Assembly (NCBI GenBank): GCA_964486075.1
Contig: CAZALU010000018.1
Span: 1-43,518, forward strand
Reading direction: 5' to 3'
DNA from: JAHIJO01 sp964486075
Lineage (GTDB): Bacteria > Verrucomicrobiota > Kiritimatiellia > JAAZAB01
Length of the DNA stretch: 43,518 nt
Position 1 is the first letter of the stretch. Every line of letters starts with the position of its first letter. Position numbers and translations under genes: made by a program. Positions 29,328 to 37,601 of the stretch are shown here, piece by piece. The notes under the pieces were generated by a model. It was not told the origin of the DNA, searched no databases, and saw only the letters and a list, made by a program, of their open reading frames with translations.

Positions 29328-31541
29328 ATGTTCAAAATCGCCAAAATTGTGGTGGAAATCGCGTTGGACCGCGAATTCGATTACCGGATTCCTGAGTCGC
29401 TGGCTTCTCAAGTCCGGCTCGGCTCGCGTGTGCTGGCGCCGTTCGGCCATTCCATGGCTCGTGGCTATGTCGTGGGCCTGGCCGAACATTCCGACCGGCA
29501 TGACCTGAAAACCATTGATTCGCTTATCGGCGCCAAGCCGCTTCTGGACGAGACGATGCTGAAGCTGGCGCGCTGGATCGGGGATTATTATGCCGCCACC
29601 ATCGAGCAGGCGATTCGCACCGTTCTGCCCTGTGCGGTGCGCCGACGCGGCGCCGGATTCCGGGAGCAGCGGGAGGCCTGCGCCACGGATAGCGCGCGGG
29701 ATCCTGCCGTCCTGCTGTCCCTGCGTGTTAAATTTCCACGCCAGGCCGCCGCACTCGACCAACTTCTGGAGCGTGGTTCCATGACATTGCCGGAACTGAA
29801 CGCGGCCGCCGGCGTGAGCGATTCGGTCATTAAAACTCTGGAAAAGAAAAAGCTGGTTGAAATCAAGCGCGCCGCCCGCCGTCGGGATCCGTTGGCGAAC
29901 CAGATCATTGTGCCAACCCAGCCGCTGGCCCTTTTTCCCGAGCAAATAGCCGCTTTGGAGGTGGTTAAACTGGCGATCGACACGCTCAAGCCATCGGTGG
30001 TACTGATCCACGGGGTGACCGGCAGCGGCAAAACCGAGGTGTATTTACAGGCAATCCGGCATGTGCTGGACCAGGGCCGGGGAGCGATCGTGCTCGTGCC
30101 GGAAATATCTTTGACCCCGCAGACCGTTGAGCGTTTCCGGAGTCGCTTCGGCGACGCCATTGCCGTGCTGCACAGCCATTTATCGGATGGCGAGCGCCAT
30201 GACGAGTGGTACCGGATATACGATGGCAAGGCTCGAATCGTGGTCGGCGCGCGCTCGGCGCTGTTTGCGCCGGTGTCCAGGCTGGGCCTGATCGTGGTGG
30301 ATGAGGAACATGAGCCGAGCTACAAACAGGCCGAAGCGCCCCGCTATCACGCCCGGGACGTGGCGGTCATGCGCGGGCGCATGGAAGGTTGTGCCGTTGT
30401 CCTGGGCTCAGCCTCGCCGGCCCTGGAATCGTTTTATAATGTACGCCGCGGCAAGTACGGATTGGTGAGCATGACGCATCGGGTGGATCACCGCCAGATG
30501 CCGATCATGAGAATCGTGGACCTGCGCATTGAGGCGGAACGGGAAGGACACGTCAGCGTCCTGTCCCGGGAGTTGGCCGAGGCCATTCGCAGCCGCCTTG
30601 ACAAGGCCGAACAGACGATGCTGTTCCTGAACCGGCGCGGTTTTGCCACCACAGTGATTTGCCCGGCCTGCGGCTTCGTCGCTGTCTGCGATCAATGCAG
30701 CATCAAGCTGACCTACCACAAGGCGGCCGGGGAGATGCGCTGTCATATGTGCGGGCGTGTCTCGAAAGCGCCGGAGCGTTGTCCGGCCTGTGACGACCGG
30801 GCGATCAAGTTTACCGGCATCGGGACGCAGCGGGTCGAAGCCATCGTGCGTACGTTCTTTCCCAAGGCACGTATTCAGCGTATGGATGCGGATACCACGT
30901 CGCGCAAAATGGCCTTTCACGACATCTTAAACGATTTCAAATCGCGCAAGACCGACATTCTGATCGGCACCCAGATGATCGCCAAGGGGCTGGATTTTCC
31001 GGGAGTGACCCTGGTGGGCGTGATTTACGCGGATATGAGCCTGCTCATGCCCGATTTCCGTTCCGCGGAACGGACATTCCAGCTCCTGCTGCAGGTGTCC
31101 GGTCGCGCCGGACGCGGCGATGTGCCTGGCGAAGTCATCGTCCAGACTTTCACACCCCTGCATCCGGCCATTCAGGCCGCGCGCCGGCTGGATTACGATG
31201 GCTTCATGGATCAGGAACTGGAATCGCGGCGCGAGCTCGTTTATCCGCCTTTTTCCCATCTCGTGTGCGTGACGTTGGAAGGTCCCAATGAGCAAATGGT
31301 GGAGCTGACCGGCGGTTTGCTCGTCAAACAACTTCGTTCGAAACTGACGCCGGTGGTCAAGCTGGCTGGCCCGATTCCCGCGCCTTTCAGCAAGATCAAG
31401 GGCCAGTACCGCTACCAGCTTATCCTGCGTTCGCCCTCAATGAACGCCATGAGCCGTCCGCTGAAAGAGGCGTTCCGTGAATTAAAATTTCCGGCAGGCG
31501 TGCGTTGCGCCATCGACGTTGATGCCATCTCGATGATGTAG
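29328..31541 (+). CDS. priA: Primosomal protein N' (replication restart helicase PriA)
   Basis: 737 residues. PriA recognises stalled forks and reloads the replisome. An N-terminal 3'-DNA-binding domain (FDYRIPESLASQVRLGSRVLAPFG, ARGYVVGL) precedes the helicase: Walker A GVTGSGKTEVYLQ, DEEH box VVDEEHEPSYKQ, and later QMIAKGLDFPGVTLVGV and QVSGRAGRG. A zinc-binding region lies between the helicase lobes with paired Cys motifs (CPACGFVAVCDQCS, MRCHMCGRVSKAPERCPACDD). The C-terminal domain ends in CAIDVDAISMM. Complete and normal length. It is the last gene of the secA group; it converges with the minus-strand URO-D gene with 10 bp between stops. Confidence 0.95.
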   Translation: MFKIAKIVVEIALDREFDYRIPESLASQVRLGSRVLAPFGHSMARGYVVGLAEHSDRHDLKTIDSLIGAKPLLDETMLKLARWIGDYYAATIEQAIRTVLPCAVRRRGAGFREQREACATDSARDPAVLLSLRVKFPRQAAALDQLLERGSMTLPELNAAAGVSDSVIKTLEKKKLVEIKRAARRRDPLANQIIVPTQPLALFPEQIAALEVVKLAIDTLKPSVVLIHGVTGSGKTEVYLQAIRHVLDQGRGAIVLVPEISLTPQTVERFRSRFGDAIAVLHSHLSDGERHDEWYRIYDGKARIVVGARSALFAPVSRLGLIVVDEEHEPSYKQAEAPRYHARDVAVMRGRMEGCAVVLGSASPALESFYNVRRGKYGLVSMTHRVDHRQMPIMRIVDLRIEAEREGHVSVLSRELAEAIRSRLDKAEQTMLFLNRRGFATTVICPACGFVAVCDQCSIKLTYHKAAGEMRCHMCGRVSKAPERCPACDDRAIKFTGIGTQRVEAIVRTFFPKARIQRMDADTTSRKMAFHDILNDFKSRKTDILIGTQMIAKGLDFPGVTLVGVIYADMSLLMPDFRSAERTFQLLLQVSGRAGRGDVPGEVIVQTFTPLHPAIQAARRLDYDGFMDQELESRRELVYPPFSHLVCVTLEGPNEQMVELTGGLLVKQLRSKLTPVVKLAGPIPAPFSKIKGQYRYQLILRSPSMNAMSRPLKEAFRELKFPAGVRCAIDVDAISMM

Positions 31542-31551
31542 ATGTTTAGTA

Positions 31552-32616
31552 TTATTTGCTGCCAACGTGAAGACCTTCCTCCAACAAGGTAATGTAATTC
31601 TCGACCGGCATGTAATCGGTCAGCGAGTTACCGGTTCCCAAGGCCCAGTAACCGTCGGAAAAACAGAACTCGATGGTTTGACGCACATAGGCCCGCAATT
31701 CTCTGTCCGGCAGCCGGCAAATTTTGTCCACATCAAGCCCACCCAGCGGCGTAATGCGTTTGCCATAATGCGTTTTGAATTCCGTTACCGGCAGGATAAT
31801 GTCCTCAAACGAATGCTTGGCGTCAATCTGACAATCATCAATCAGATCGTTATAGATCGCGTCCAGGTTGCCGCAGGAATGGAGAATAAACGGCATCCCG
31901 GCCCGGTGGGCGTCAGCCGCCATGCGCTTATAAATGGGAAACACCAATTGCCGCAATAAATCCGGATTCAGAAAGGTCGAGGTCTTGAAGCCCAGGTCGT
32001 CGCCCTGGCGGATGGCGCCCATGCCCTCCATGCCGGCCAGCTGGTGAACTGCGCTCCCATGGAGCCGTCCGATTTGCCCGAACACCAGGTTGACCAGATC
32101 GGGGTCGTCGGCCAGCAGGTAGGACAGCCCGATCGTGCCCATGATGGCCGCCGCCCATTCGTAAGGACCGCCAGCTACGCCGCCGACGATTTTTACGCCG
32201 TCGGGGAGCAGTGTGGCGACTTTTTCGAAATGACTGAACTCCAAGGGTTTTGATTCCGGCGGCCACGGGTAGCGTTCATAATCTGCGCGATTGGCGATGA
32301 TGACGTTGGCTTCGCTCCCCACGCTATGACTTCCGGCCGGGCCGGGTTCATGCCGACCCAGCGGGTAATTCGGCCCTATTTCCATGGGAATGCAATCGTA
32401 ACCCATTTCTAGCCAGAACTTGACATAATATTCCCAGTAGCCGCTGTCGGAAGGCGTCATTTTATCAAAAGGAACGCCCAGCCGCCTGGCCATGAAACCG
32501 GAACTGGCCAGGTGCTCGTAAAAGGGCAGGTAGGATGGGCGGCCCTGGCGTCGCAGGGCCTTCAGGAACTGCTCAAAATCCGGAGATCGCCTGATAATAA
32601 AATCGGCCGGGTTCAT
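31552..32616 (-). CDS. Uroporphyrinogen decarboxylase-family protein
   Basis: 354 residues, a URO-D-fold TIM barrel. GVAGGPYEWAAAIMG, FILHSCGNLDAIYNDLIDD and KRITPLGGLDVDKIC are the conserved blocks of the family, the HSCGN motif being common in corrinoid/cobamide-dependent methyltransferases and related enzymes. The N-terminal residues typical of true HemE (substrate-binding PVW-x-MRQAGR) are not present, so haem synthesis is unlikely. The substrate is unknown. The start ATG overlaps the stop of the aldolase gene (ATGA), so both are translated together; a role in carbohydrate or methyl-group metabolism is inferred. A second, broken paralogue lies at 34021. Confidence 0.8.
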   Translation of the reverse strand: MNPADFIIRRSPDFEQFLKALRRQGRPSYLPFYEHLASSGFMARRLGVPFDKMTPSDSGYWEYYVKFWLEMGYDCIPMEIGPNYPLGRHEPGPAGSHSVGSEANVIIANRADYERYPWPPESKPLEFSHFEKVATLLPDGVKIVGGVAGGPYEWAAAIMGTIGLSYLLADDPDLVNLVFGQIGRLHGSAVHQLAGMEGMGAIRQGDDLGFKTSTFLNPDLLRQLVFPIYKRMAADAHRAGMPFILHSCGNLDAIYNDLIDDCQIDAKHSFEDIILPVTEFKTHYGKRITPLGGLDVDKICRLPDRELRAYVRQTIEFCFSDGYWALGTGNSLTDYMPVENYITLLEEGLHVGSK

Positions 32617-33563
32617 TTCTTCAGGAACGCGCGCATTGCTTCCAACTGGCCGGCGCTGCCGAGGAACGTGTTCTTTTCAATGATGTATTGAGCGTACTCG
32701 GCTATGAAGATTTTCCCCGGAGGCCGCAGATCGAAGTTTTCGGGGTGCGCCTTGAAGTACTCCCGGTGCACACGGCACCAGACCAGGCGGCCGTCGGTGT
32801 CGATGTTGACCTTGGTCACACCCAGCTTGGCGGCTTTAAGGAATTGGGTCGCGTCAACACCCTTGGCGTTTTTCATGGCGCCGCCCGCGGCATTGATACG
32901 ATCCACCTCGCTTTTGGGCACCGAACTTGAACCGTGCATAACCAGCGGAAAACCGGGCAACAGCTTTTGGATAGCCTCGATGATATCGAAGTGGATGCCC
33001 TGCGAGCCGGCAAATTTATAGGCGCCGTGGCTGGTGCCAATGGCGCAGGCCAAACTGTCGCACCCGGTCTTTTTAACAAAATCCGCGGCCTGGTCCGGAT
33101 CGGTCAGATGCACCTGGTCTTCTGAGACCGAAATATGCTCCTCAACGCCGCCGAGCTGACCGAGCTCCGCTTCCACCGAGATGTTCCGGGCATGGGCGGC
33201 CTTGACGACACGGGCGGTGATGGCGATGTTTTCCTCGTAAGGCTTCATACTGGCATCGATCATGACCGAACTGTAAAAACCGCTCGCGATGCAGTCCATG
33301 GCGGCTTCCTCGTCGCCATGGTCCAGGTGTACCGCGAAAATAGCATCCGGAAAAATAACATCGGCCGTGCGGATCATGGCTTCCAGCATGCGTTTGTCGG
33401 TGTAAGACCGCGCGCCTTTGGAAATCTGGATGATGAAAGGCGCCTTGCTCTCCATGTTGCCGCGGAACAGGCCCATGGTCTGCTCAAGGTTGTTGATGTT
33501 GTAGGCGCCGACGGCATACTTACCATAGGCATGCTTGAACAATTCGTTAGTGCTGACAATCAT
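32613..33563 (-). CDS. Class II fructose-bisphosphate/ketose-bisphosphate aldolase
   Basis: 316 residues. Class II aldolases are Zn-dependent and cleave fructose-1,6-bisphosphate or tagatose bisphosphate to DHAP and an aldehyde. AVHLDHGD (Asp81 and Zn ligand His82), the YSSVMIDAS block, GTSHGAYKF and VMHGSSSVP (Zn ligands), and TKVNIDTD (phosphate binding) are all visible. The ligand-binding residues do not settle fructose versus tagatose, or a longer-sugar substrate. GAGGAG lies upstream of the ATG. Translationally coupled to the URO-D-family gene. Confidence 0.88.
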   Translation of the reverse strand: MIVSTNELFKHAYGKYAVGAYNINNLEQTMGLFRGNMESKAPFIIQISKGARSYTDKRMLEAMIRTADVIFPDAIFAVHLDHGDEEAAMDCIASGFYSSVMIDASMKPYEENIAITARVVKAAHARNISVEAELGQLGGVEEHISVSEDQVHLTDPDQAADFVKKTGCDSLACAIGTSHGAYKFAGSQGIHFDIIEAIQKLLPGFPLVMHGSSSVPKSEVDRINAAGGAMKNAKGVDATQFLKAAKLGVTKVNIDTDGRLVWCRVHREYFKAHPENFDLRPPGKIFIAEYAQYIIEKNTFLGSAGQLEAMRAFLKK

Positions 33564-34020
33564 GGTTGCTCCTCGCTTGTTATTTTTACTTGATAATATT
33601 CTACAAATTACGCGCCACCATCAAATCCGGTAATGCAACTGATCTATTTATAGGAGGTGGCTCAGACGCTGTCAACCGGTTTTAAAATAAACTTGTTCTG
33701 TTCATCGGAGCGGTTTATATCTTGAGGCTCTTGCAAAACCCCTGCTGAAGATGGCCACGACGAAGCGTGGCCATCCCGAGGTCGCGCTAACAGACTGCTT
33801 TTAGAACTGGAGGGACGCGCTCCGTCGCGTCCGCAGGGGTTTTGCAAGAGCCTCTCTTAGCCTATATTAGGTGCTGCGTCAGGGGTGCCTTGCTCTTGGT
33901 CTTTAATTCGGGAGCAAGTTGGCCATGACGGATAAAAAACTTTACCAACGACTGACTGCTGTGTGAGTTCGTTACAAACGGACTGATCGAGCGCACGTTC
34001 TACTACTGAAAGGACTAGCC
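33564..34020. other. Non-coding region carrying a MITE-like element
   Basis: Between the divergent aldolase gene and the URO-D pseudogene. A minus-strand AATATTATC-rich stretch (about 33585-33602) may hold the aldolase promoter. The MITE-like element occupies 33724-33854. Further right, CTTGCTC (33889-33895) and GAGCAAG (33912-33918) form an inverted repeat. AAAGGA lies 9-14 nt before the pseudogene ATG. No gene is recognised. Confidence 0.6.
33724..33854. mobile_element. MITE-like element, 131 bp, with nested hairpins
   Basis: Perfect 22-bp terminal inverted repeats at 33724-33745 and 33833-33854 (outer end GAGGCTCTTGCAAAACC). TCTT is present directly outside both ends (33720-33723 and 33855-33858), consistent with a 4-bp target duplication. 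Inside are two perfect hairpins: GATGGCCACG/CGTGGCCATC (33750-33759 and 33766-33775) and GGACGCG/CGCGTCC (33813-33819 and 33826-33832). No transposase gene fits in it, so it would depend on one elsewhere. Confidence 0.75.
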
Positions 34021-34765
34021 ATGATTAAAATGGCGACAAGAGAGCGCATAAAGCGGATGTATGAGCACAAGGAAGCGGACCGCGTTCCGCTGCTTGGCGG
34101 ACCCTGGGGCACAACCCTGGAGCGCTGGCGGAGTGAGGGAATGCCGCAGGACGCCGATTTCGTCGATTACTTCGACCTGGACCGCGTGGTTGGCATCGGG
34201 GGGGATACCAGCCCTCGTTATGAAGAAAAATTCATCGAGGAAACCGATGAGTATGTCGTCTACTTCGATTCCTGGGGAACTACGGCCAAAAACTGGAAGC
34301 ACGCCAGCTCCACACCGCACTGGCTGGCCCGCACCGTGGTGGACCGCAAATCATGGGAGGCTGCCAAGAAGCGGATGATCATGACCCCCAAGCGGGTGAA
34401 CTGGAGACTGGGCGCATGCCAGGGGCATCAAGGCCCACTTGCATTCCTGCGGTAACATCAATGCCTTTCTGCCCGAACTGGTCGAGATCGGCCTGGACGC
34501 CCTCAATCCGCTGGAAGTCAAAGCCGGTATGGATCCTGTGCATCTGAAAAAGACCTATGCTGACCGTCTGGTCCTGCACGGCGGTCTGAACGCCATGCTC
34601 TGGAACGACATTGATCGGGCCAAAGCCGAAATCCGGAGACTGTTGCCGATCCTGAAACAAAACGGGGGCTACATCTTCCAGGAAGACCACTCGATCCCGG
34701 ATAGCGTTAGTCTTGCCGATTACCGGAGCATCGTCAAACTTGTCCAGGAACTTGGCCGTTATTAG
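34021..34765 (+). pseudogene. URO-D-family protein, internal deletion and frameshift
   Basis: The first part (34021-34455) encodes a typical N-terminus: MATRERIKRMYEHKEADRVPLLGGPWG and then YFDSWGTT. The second part, in another frame from about 34425, encodes the C-terminus starting IKAHLHSCGNINAFLPEL and running to LVQELGRY. Intact family members have about 350 residues; here about 130 plus 110 remain, and the middle, which should precede HSCGN, is missing. The junction lies near 34390-34430, and the frame changes there. A Shine-Dalgarno (AAAGGA) is still present. The gene was probably recently functional. The MITE-like element lies about 165 bp upstream. Confidence 0.8.
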
Positions 34766-34799
34766 ATTTGGGCTCCGAATGGTACTAGTGTAGTTGGCT

Positions 34800-35873
34800 T
34801 TATGCCAGGAGCGGCGCGAGGCATTCCTTCAGCTTGCCTTCCAGGTCAAGGCGCTCATAGCGGAGCAGACGTTCGTGTTGCTTGGCCAGCACCGCCGCGC
34901 GCAAGGGTTGGTTCTTGAGAAGTTCTCCCATCATCTCGGCCACCAGGTCCCAGCGTTTTTCTTTGAAGAGAACGCCTGCGCCGTCCAGCGTCTCGGGCAC
35001 GGCGGCCGCGGCATAGGCCAGGATTGGTACGTTATGCGCCATGCTTTCGATGAGGGGAATGCAAAAACCCTCATGTTCGCTCATGCAGAGAAAGAGCCCG
35101 GCGCTCGCATAAATGGCGTTCAGCTTGGCTTGGGTCACAGATCCCATGAACAGGACGTTGCGCAAGGCCAGCTCGCGGACCCGGGCTTGCAGGAACATTA
35201 AATATTTTTCCAGCCCGCTCGAGGAGCCGACCATGACCAGGCGCGAATCCGGTTCAACGAAGTTCTGGAAATAATAAAACGCGTTGAGCTGGTCGTCGAT
35301 TCGCTTGTTCGGTACGCAGCGGCCCACGAAAATAATGTTCACTTTGCCGTCGTCGAAGGTCCGTAGCATGCTGCGTTCCGGCCGGGTCCGGATCCGGTCG
35401 AAGTCCAGCAGCAGTGGCAGGACTTGTGCCGGAGGGTAGCCCAGGGGCTCTAGTTCCGCCGCATTAAAGCGGCTGTCCGCCATGACGACGGAGGCGCTCC
35501 CGGCTAGCGTGGCAGTCTGCTGCCGACCCCACGCCAGGTCTGCGGCGATGGACTCGTTCATGCCTCGGAAATAATCCGCCGGAGTCATGTTGTGATAGAT
35601 TATGGCCCGGCGGCAGGGCAGGGCAGCGAAAACGTCGTTAATCGCGGAGCCGATCGAGAGGTGCAGGATCGCTATGTCGCCGGGCCGGATGGCGCGGGCC
35701 AGTTGGGACGTTACACGGCACTCTTGCCTGAGCGTCATGGCGATACAGTGCGGTTCACAGAAAATATCGGAGTCATGGCCCCAGGATCGCAAAATGGCGC
35801 GCAGCACCCGAGCCTCGTTGCTGATGGCGTCGCTGACGGCATAGCCGGCGACCAGCTGGTGAATCGCGTTCAT
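34800..35873 (-). CDS. Glycosyltransferase family 4 (GT-B)
   Basis: 357 residues from the ATG at 35873 (MNAIHQLVAGYAVSDAISNEA), a family-like start; the frame is open 12 codons further. The C-terminal donor-binding half contains VNIIFVGRCVPNKRIDDQLNAF, SRLVMVGSSSGLEKYL and the EX7E motif in SEHEGFCIPLIESMAHNVPILAY. The N-terminal half (ILHLSIGSAIND, YHNMTPADYF) is the acceptor domain. No membrane segment is seen. It likely adds a sugar to a lipid-linked or surface glycan. It is the last gene of a four-gene minus-strand group with another GT4 enzyme. Confidence 0.85.
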   Translation of the reverse strand: MNAIHQLVAGYAVSDAISNEARVLRAILRSWGHDSDIFCEPHCIAMTLRQECRVTSQLARAIRPGDIAILHLSIGSAINDVFAALPCRRAIIYHNMTPADYFRGMNESIAADLAWGRQQTATLAGSASVVMADSRFNAAELEPLGYPPAQVLPLLLDFDRIRTRPERSMLRTFDDGKVNIIFVGRCVPNKRIDDQLNAFYYFQNFVEPDSRLVMVGSSSGLEKYLMFLQARVRELALRNVLFMGSVTQAKLNAIYASAGLFLCMSEHEGFCIPLIESMAHNVPILAYAAAAVPETLDGAGVLFKEKRWDLVAEMMGELLKNQPLRAAVLAKQHERLLRYERLDLEGKLKECLAPLLA

Positions 35874-35921
35874 CGTGTGGTTTTCCCCCGCCCCCTGAAC
35901 TCTTAACAACCCCGTCTTCCT

Positions 35922-37112
35922 TTAGCAGTTGCCATCCAGCGCTTGGAGTAGTCTTTTCTCCACCGCGTTCCAGGCGTATTCCCGCAACACATATTTCCGA
36001 CCGCATTCACCCAGGGCCCGGCGCAAGGCCTGATTCCGGAGCAGCACTTCGAGCGTTTCCTCGAATTCGGGATAGACGCTGAACCATAGTCCCCCGTTGC
36101 TTTGCCGGCAATGATACAAGTTGACCGCGCAGCGACCATGCACCAGCGCCGGCGTTCGCGCCAGCCAGGCTTCCAGGATTACAATTCCGAAGCTTTCGTT
36201 AACCGACGGGTGACAAAATGCAACGGCGCCCGCCATGGCTTCGTGTTTTTCAGTTTCGGACAAGAAGCCGACATCGAAGATGTGCGGCGCCAGGCCCGCT
36301 GGCGGATCGATCTGTCCGGAGCCGGTTATAACCAGCTTGATGTCCTGTCCGGTGCGTTGACGGAAAATGTTCAGGTAGTCCAGCAATAGCGGCGTACCCT
36401 TGCCTCCTTCACGGCGGCCGGAGTAGATCAGGTAGGGGTCGCTCAGTCCGTGGCGGAGGGCAAAGGCGTCGGACTTTACGCTGAAATCATCGAGACCCAT
36501 GCCCACCACGACCCCGCGTGATGCCGGTAAATCATAGAGACGGCGGGCCAGGTCGCGCTCCGGGACAGAGTTGAAGATGATTCCGTCCGTGCGCTGGAAC
36601 ATATTCCTGATGGCGCGGGCATAGGCAAAACCTTCATCGTGCAGACAGGGAAGCAGGATGGTTTTTGCGGGATGGATGCGCGCGCCAAAGACTGTCAGCC
36701 CGAAAAGATACGGACCGATCACGATCCGATCGTAATCCGCGCCGTGCTCTGCGAGGTGCCGGCATAGGGCCTGGCTGTTGACGCTGTTGCGGAGCCAGGT
36801 CATTTCGTCCTCTTCGCTGTAATGTCCCTTGCGGCTGATTACTTCCTGGATGCGCAGGAAAGCTTCCACGTTGCGGTCTTCGTCAACGGGAAAGAAATTG
36901 ACATCCAGATTGCGGATGCGGACCGAACCGGCCGGGCGCTCGTTGCGCCAGGTGAAATGGTTGGTGGCGCATGTGGTCAAAAAGGTCACGCGCCGTCCCG
37001 CAGCGGCGGCGCGTTCGGCTAGGTTGCGCAGCATGGTTTCGGCGCCGCCCACGGTGGCGCCTTCGGCAAAGCGCGGGCAGACAAAGGCTACGCTTTTGGC
37101 GGGGGTGGACAT
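35922..37112 (-). CDS. Glycosyltransferase family 4 (GT-B)
   Basis: 396 residues. AFVCPRFAEGATVGGAETMLRNLAERAAAAGRRVTFLTT at the N-terminus is the classic GT4 acceptor-domain start with the GGAE motif. The donor domain has DPYLIYSGRREGGKGTPLLLDYL, IKLVITGSGQ and the EX7E motif in NESFGIVILEAWLARTPALV. It transfers a nucleotide-sugar-derived residue to a growing glycan, substrate unknown. The start overlaps the end of the preceding small gene by 25 bp. Downstream, 48 bp separate it from the second GT4 gene. Confidence 0.88.
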   Translation of the reverse strand: MSTPAKSVAFVCPRFAEGATVGGAETMLRNLAERAAAAGRRVTFLTTCATNHFTWRNERPAGSVRIRNLDVNFFPVDEDRNVEAFLRIQEVISRKGHYSEEDEMTWLRNSVNSQALCRHLAEHGADYDRIVIGPYLFGLTVFGARIHPAKTILLPCLHDEGFAYARAIRNMFQRTDGIIFNSVPERDLARRLYDLPASRGVVVGMGLDDFSVKSDAFALRHGLSDPYLIYSGRREGGKGTPLLLDYLNIFRQRTGQDIKLVITGSGQIDPPAGLAPHIFDVGFLSETEKHEAMAGAVAFCHPSVNESFGIVILEAWLARTPALVHGRCAVNLYHCRQSNGGLWFSVYPEFEETLEVLLRNQALRRALGECGRKYVLREYAWNAVEKRLLQALDGNC

Positions 37113-37585
37113 GATTCCGCCTTTCCCTGCGTTGCCTGGAGGGCTGCCAGGCGGGCTTCCAGATCCTTGATTCGGATCCGGTACTTGTCGTCCAATCCTT
37201 CGACGGCCATCAGCAGCAGGCCGTTGACCTGGTTCTGCTGGGACCAGAGACGATAGGTATAGAATTTCAGCATGGTCCAGACAGCCTTTTTCAGGGCCAC
37301 CATAAACCCGCTGCCGAAACGGCGTCGCTCCCTGATTTCGAAATCATTAATGTCCACGAAAATCGAATTCCGCAGGCAGTCCAGGTAGAACTGCATGAAG
37401 CTTTCGTCGTCCTTGATATTCACCAGATTGGATTTTTCAGCCAGGGCGACGCGGATGTCCCGGTAGGCGCCGCTTTCCGTTTTGCGCGCCACCGCGGAGC
37501 GGATCTTTTCCATGATCGCATCCGTGTTGACGCCATTGGCGCCGATTTGGAACATCTCGTCATGTGTCGAGTTCGCAATGGTCAT
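37088..37585 (-). CDS. Small glycan-locus protein of unknown function
   Basis: 165 residues from the ATG at 37585; the longer frame (to 37648) would overlap panB, so the shorter start is chosen. The N-terminus has VNTDAIMEKIRSAVARKTESG, a DxxxIMxxIRxxVAR element that also occurs at the N-terminus of methyltransferase and glycosyltransferase proteins in polysaccharide loci (recognised from memory). A middle basic/hydrophobic stretch (FGSGFMVALKKAVWTMLKFYTYRLWSQQNQVNGLLL) and a C-terminal coiled coil (IRIKDLEARLAALQATQG) follow. No catalytic domain is attached. An accessory or scaffolding role with the GT4 enzymes is possible but not shown. Confidence 0.6.
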   Translation of the reverse strand: MTIANSTHDEMFQIGANGVNTDAIMEKIRSAVARKTESGAYRDIRVALAEKSNLVNIKDDESFMQFYLDCLRNSIFVDINDFEIRERRRFGSGFMVALKKAVWTMLKFYTYRLWSQQNQVNGLLLMAVEGLDDKYRIRIKDLEARLAALQATQGKAESCPPPPKA

Positions 37586-37601
37586 GATAATATTACCCGG
37601 T

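Noticed and set aside
33924..33965. Short ORF MTDKKLYQRLTAV before the URO-D pseudogene
   Set aside because: Thirteen codons with no Shine-Dalgarno and no recognisable family; treated as non-coding.
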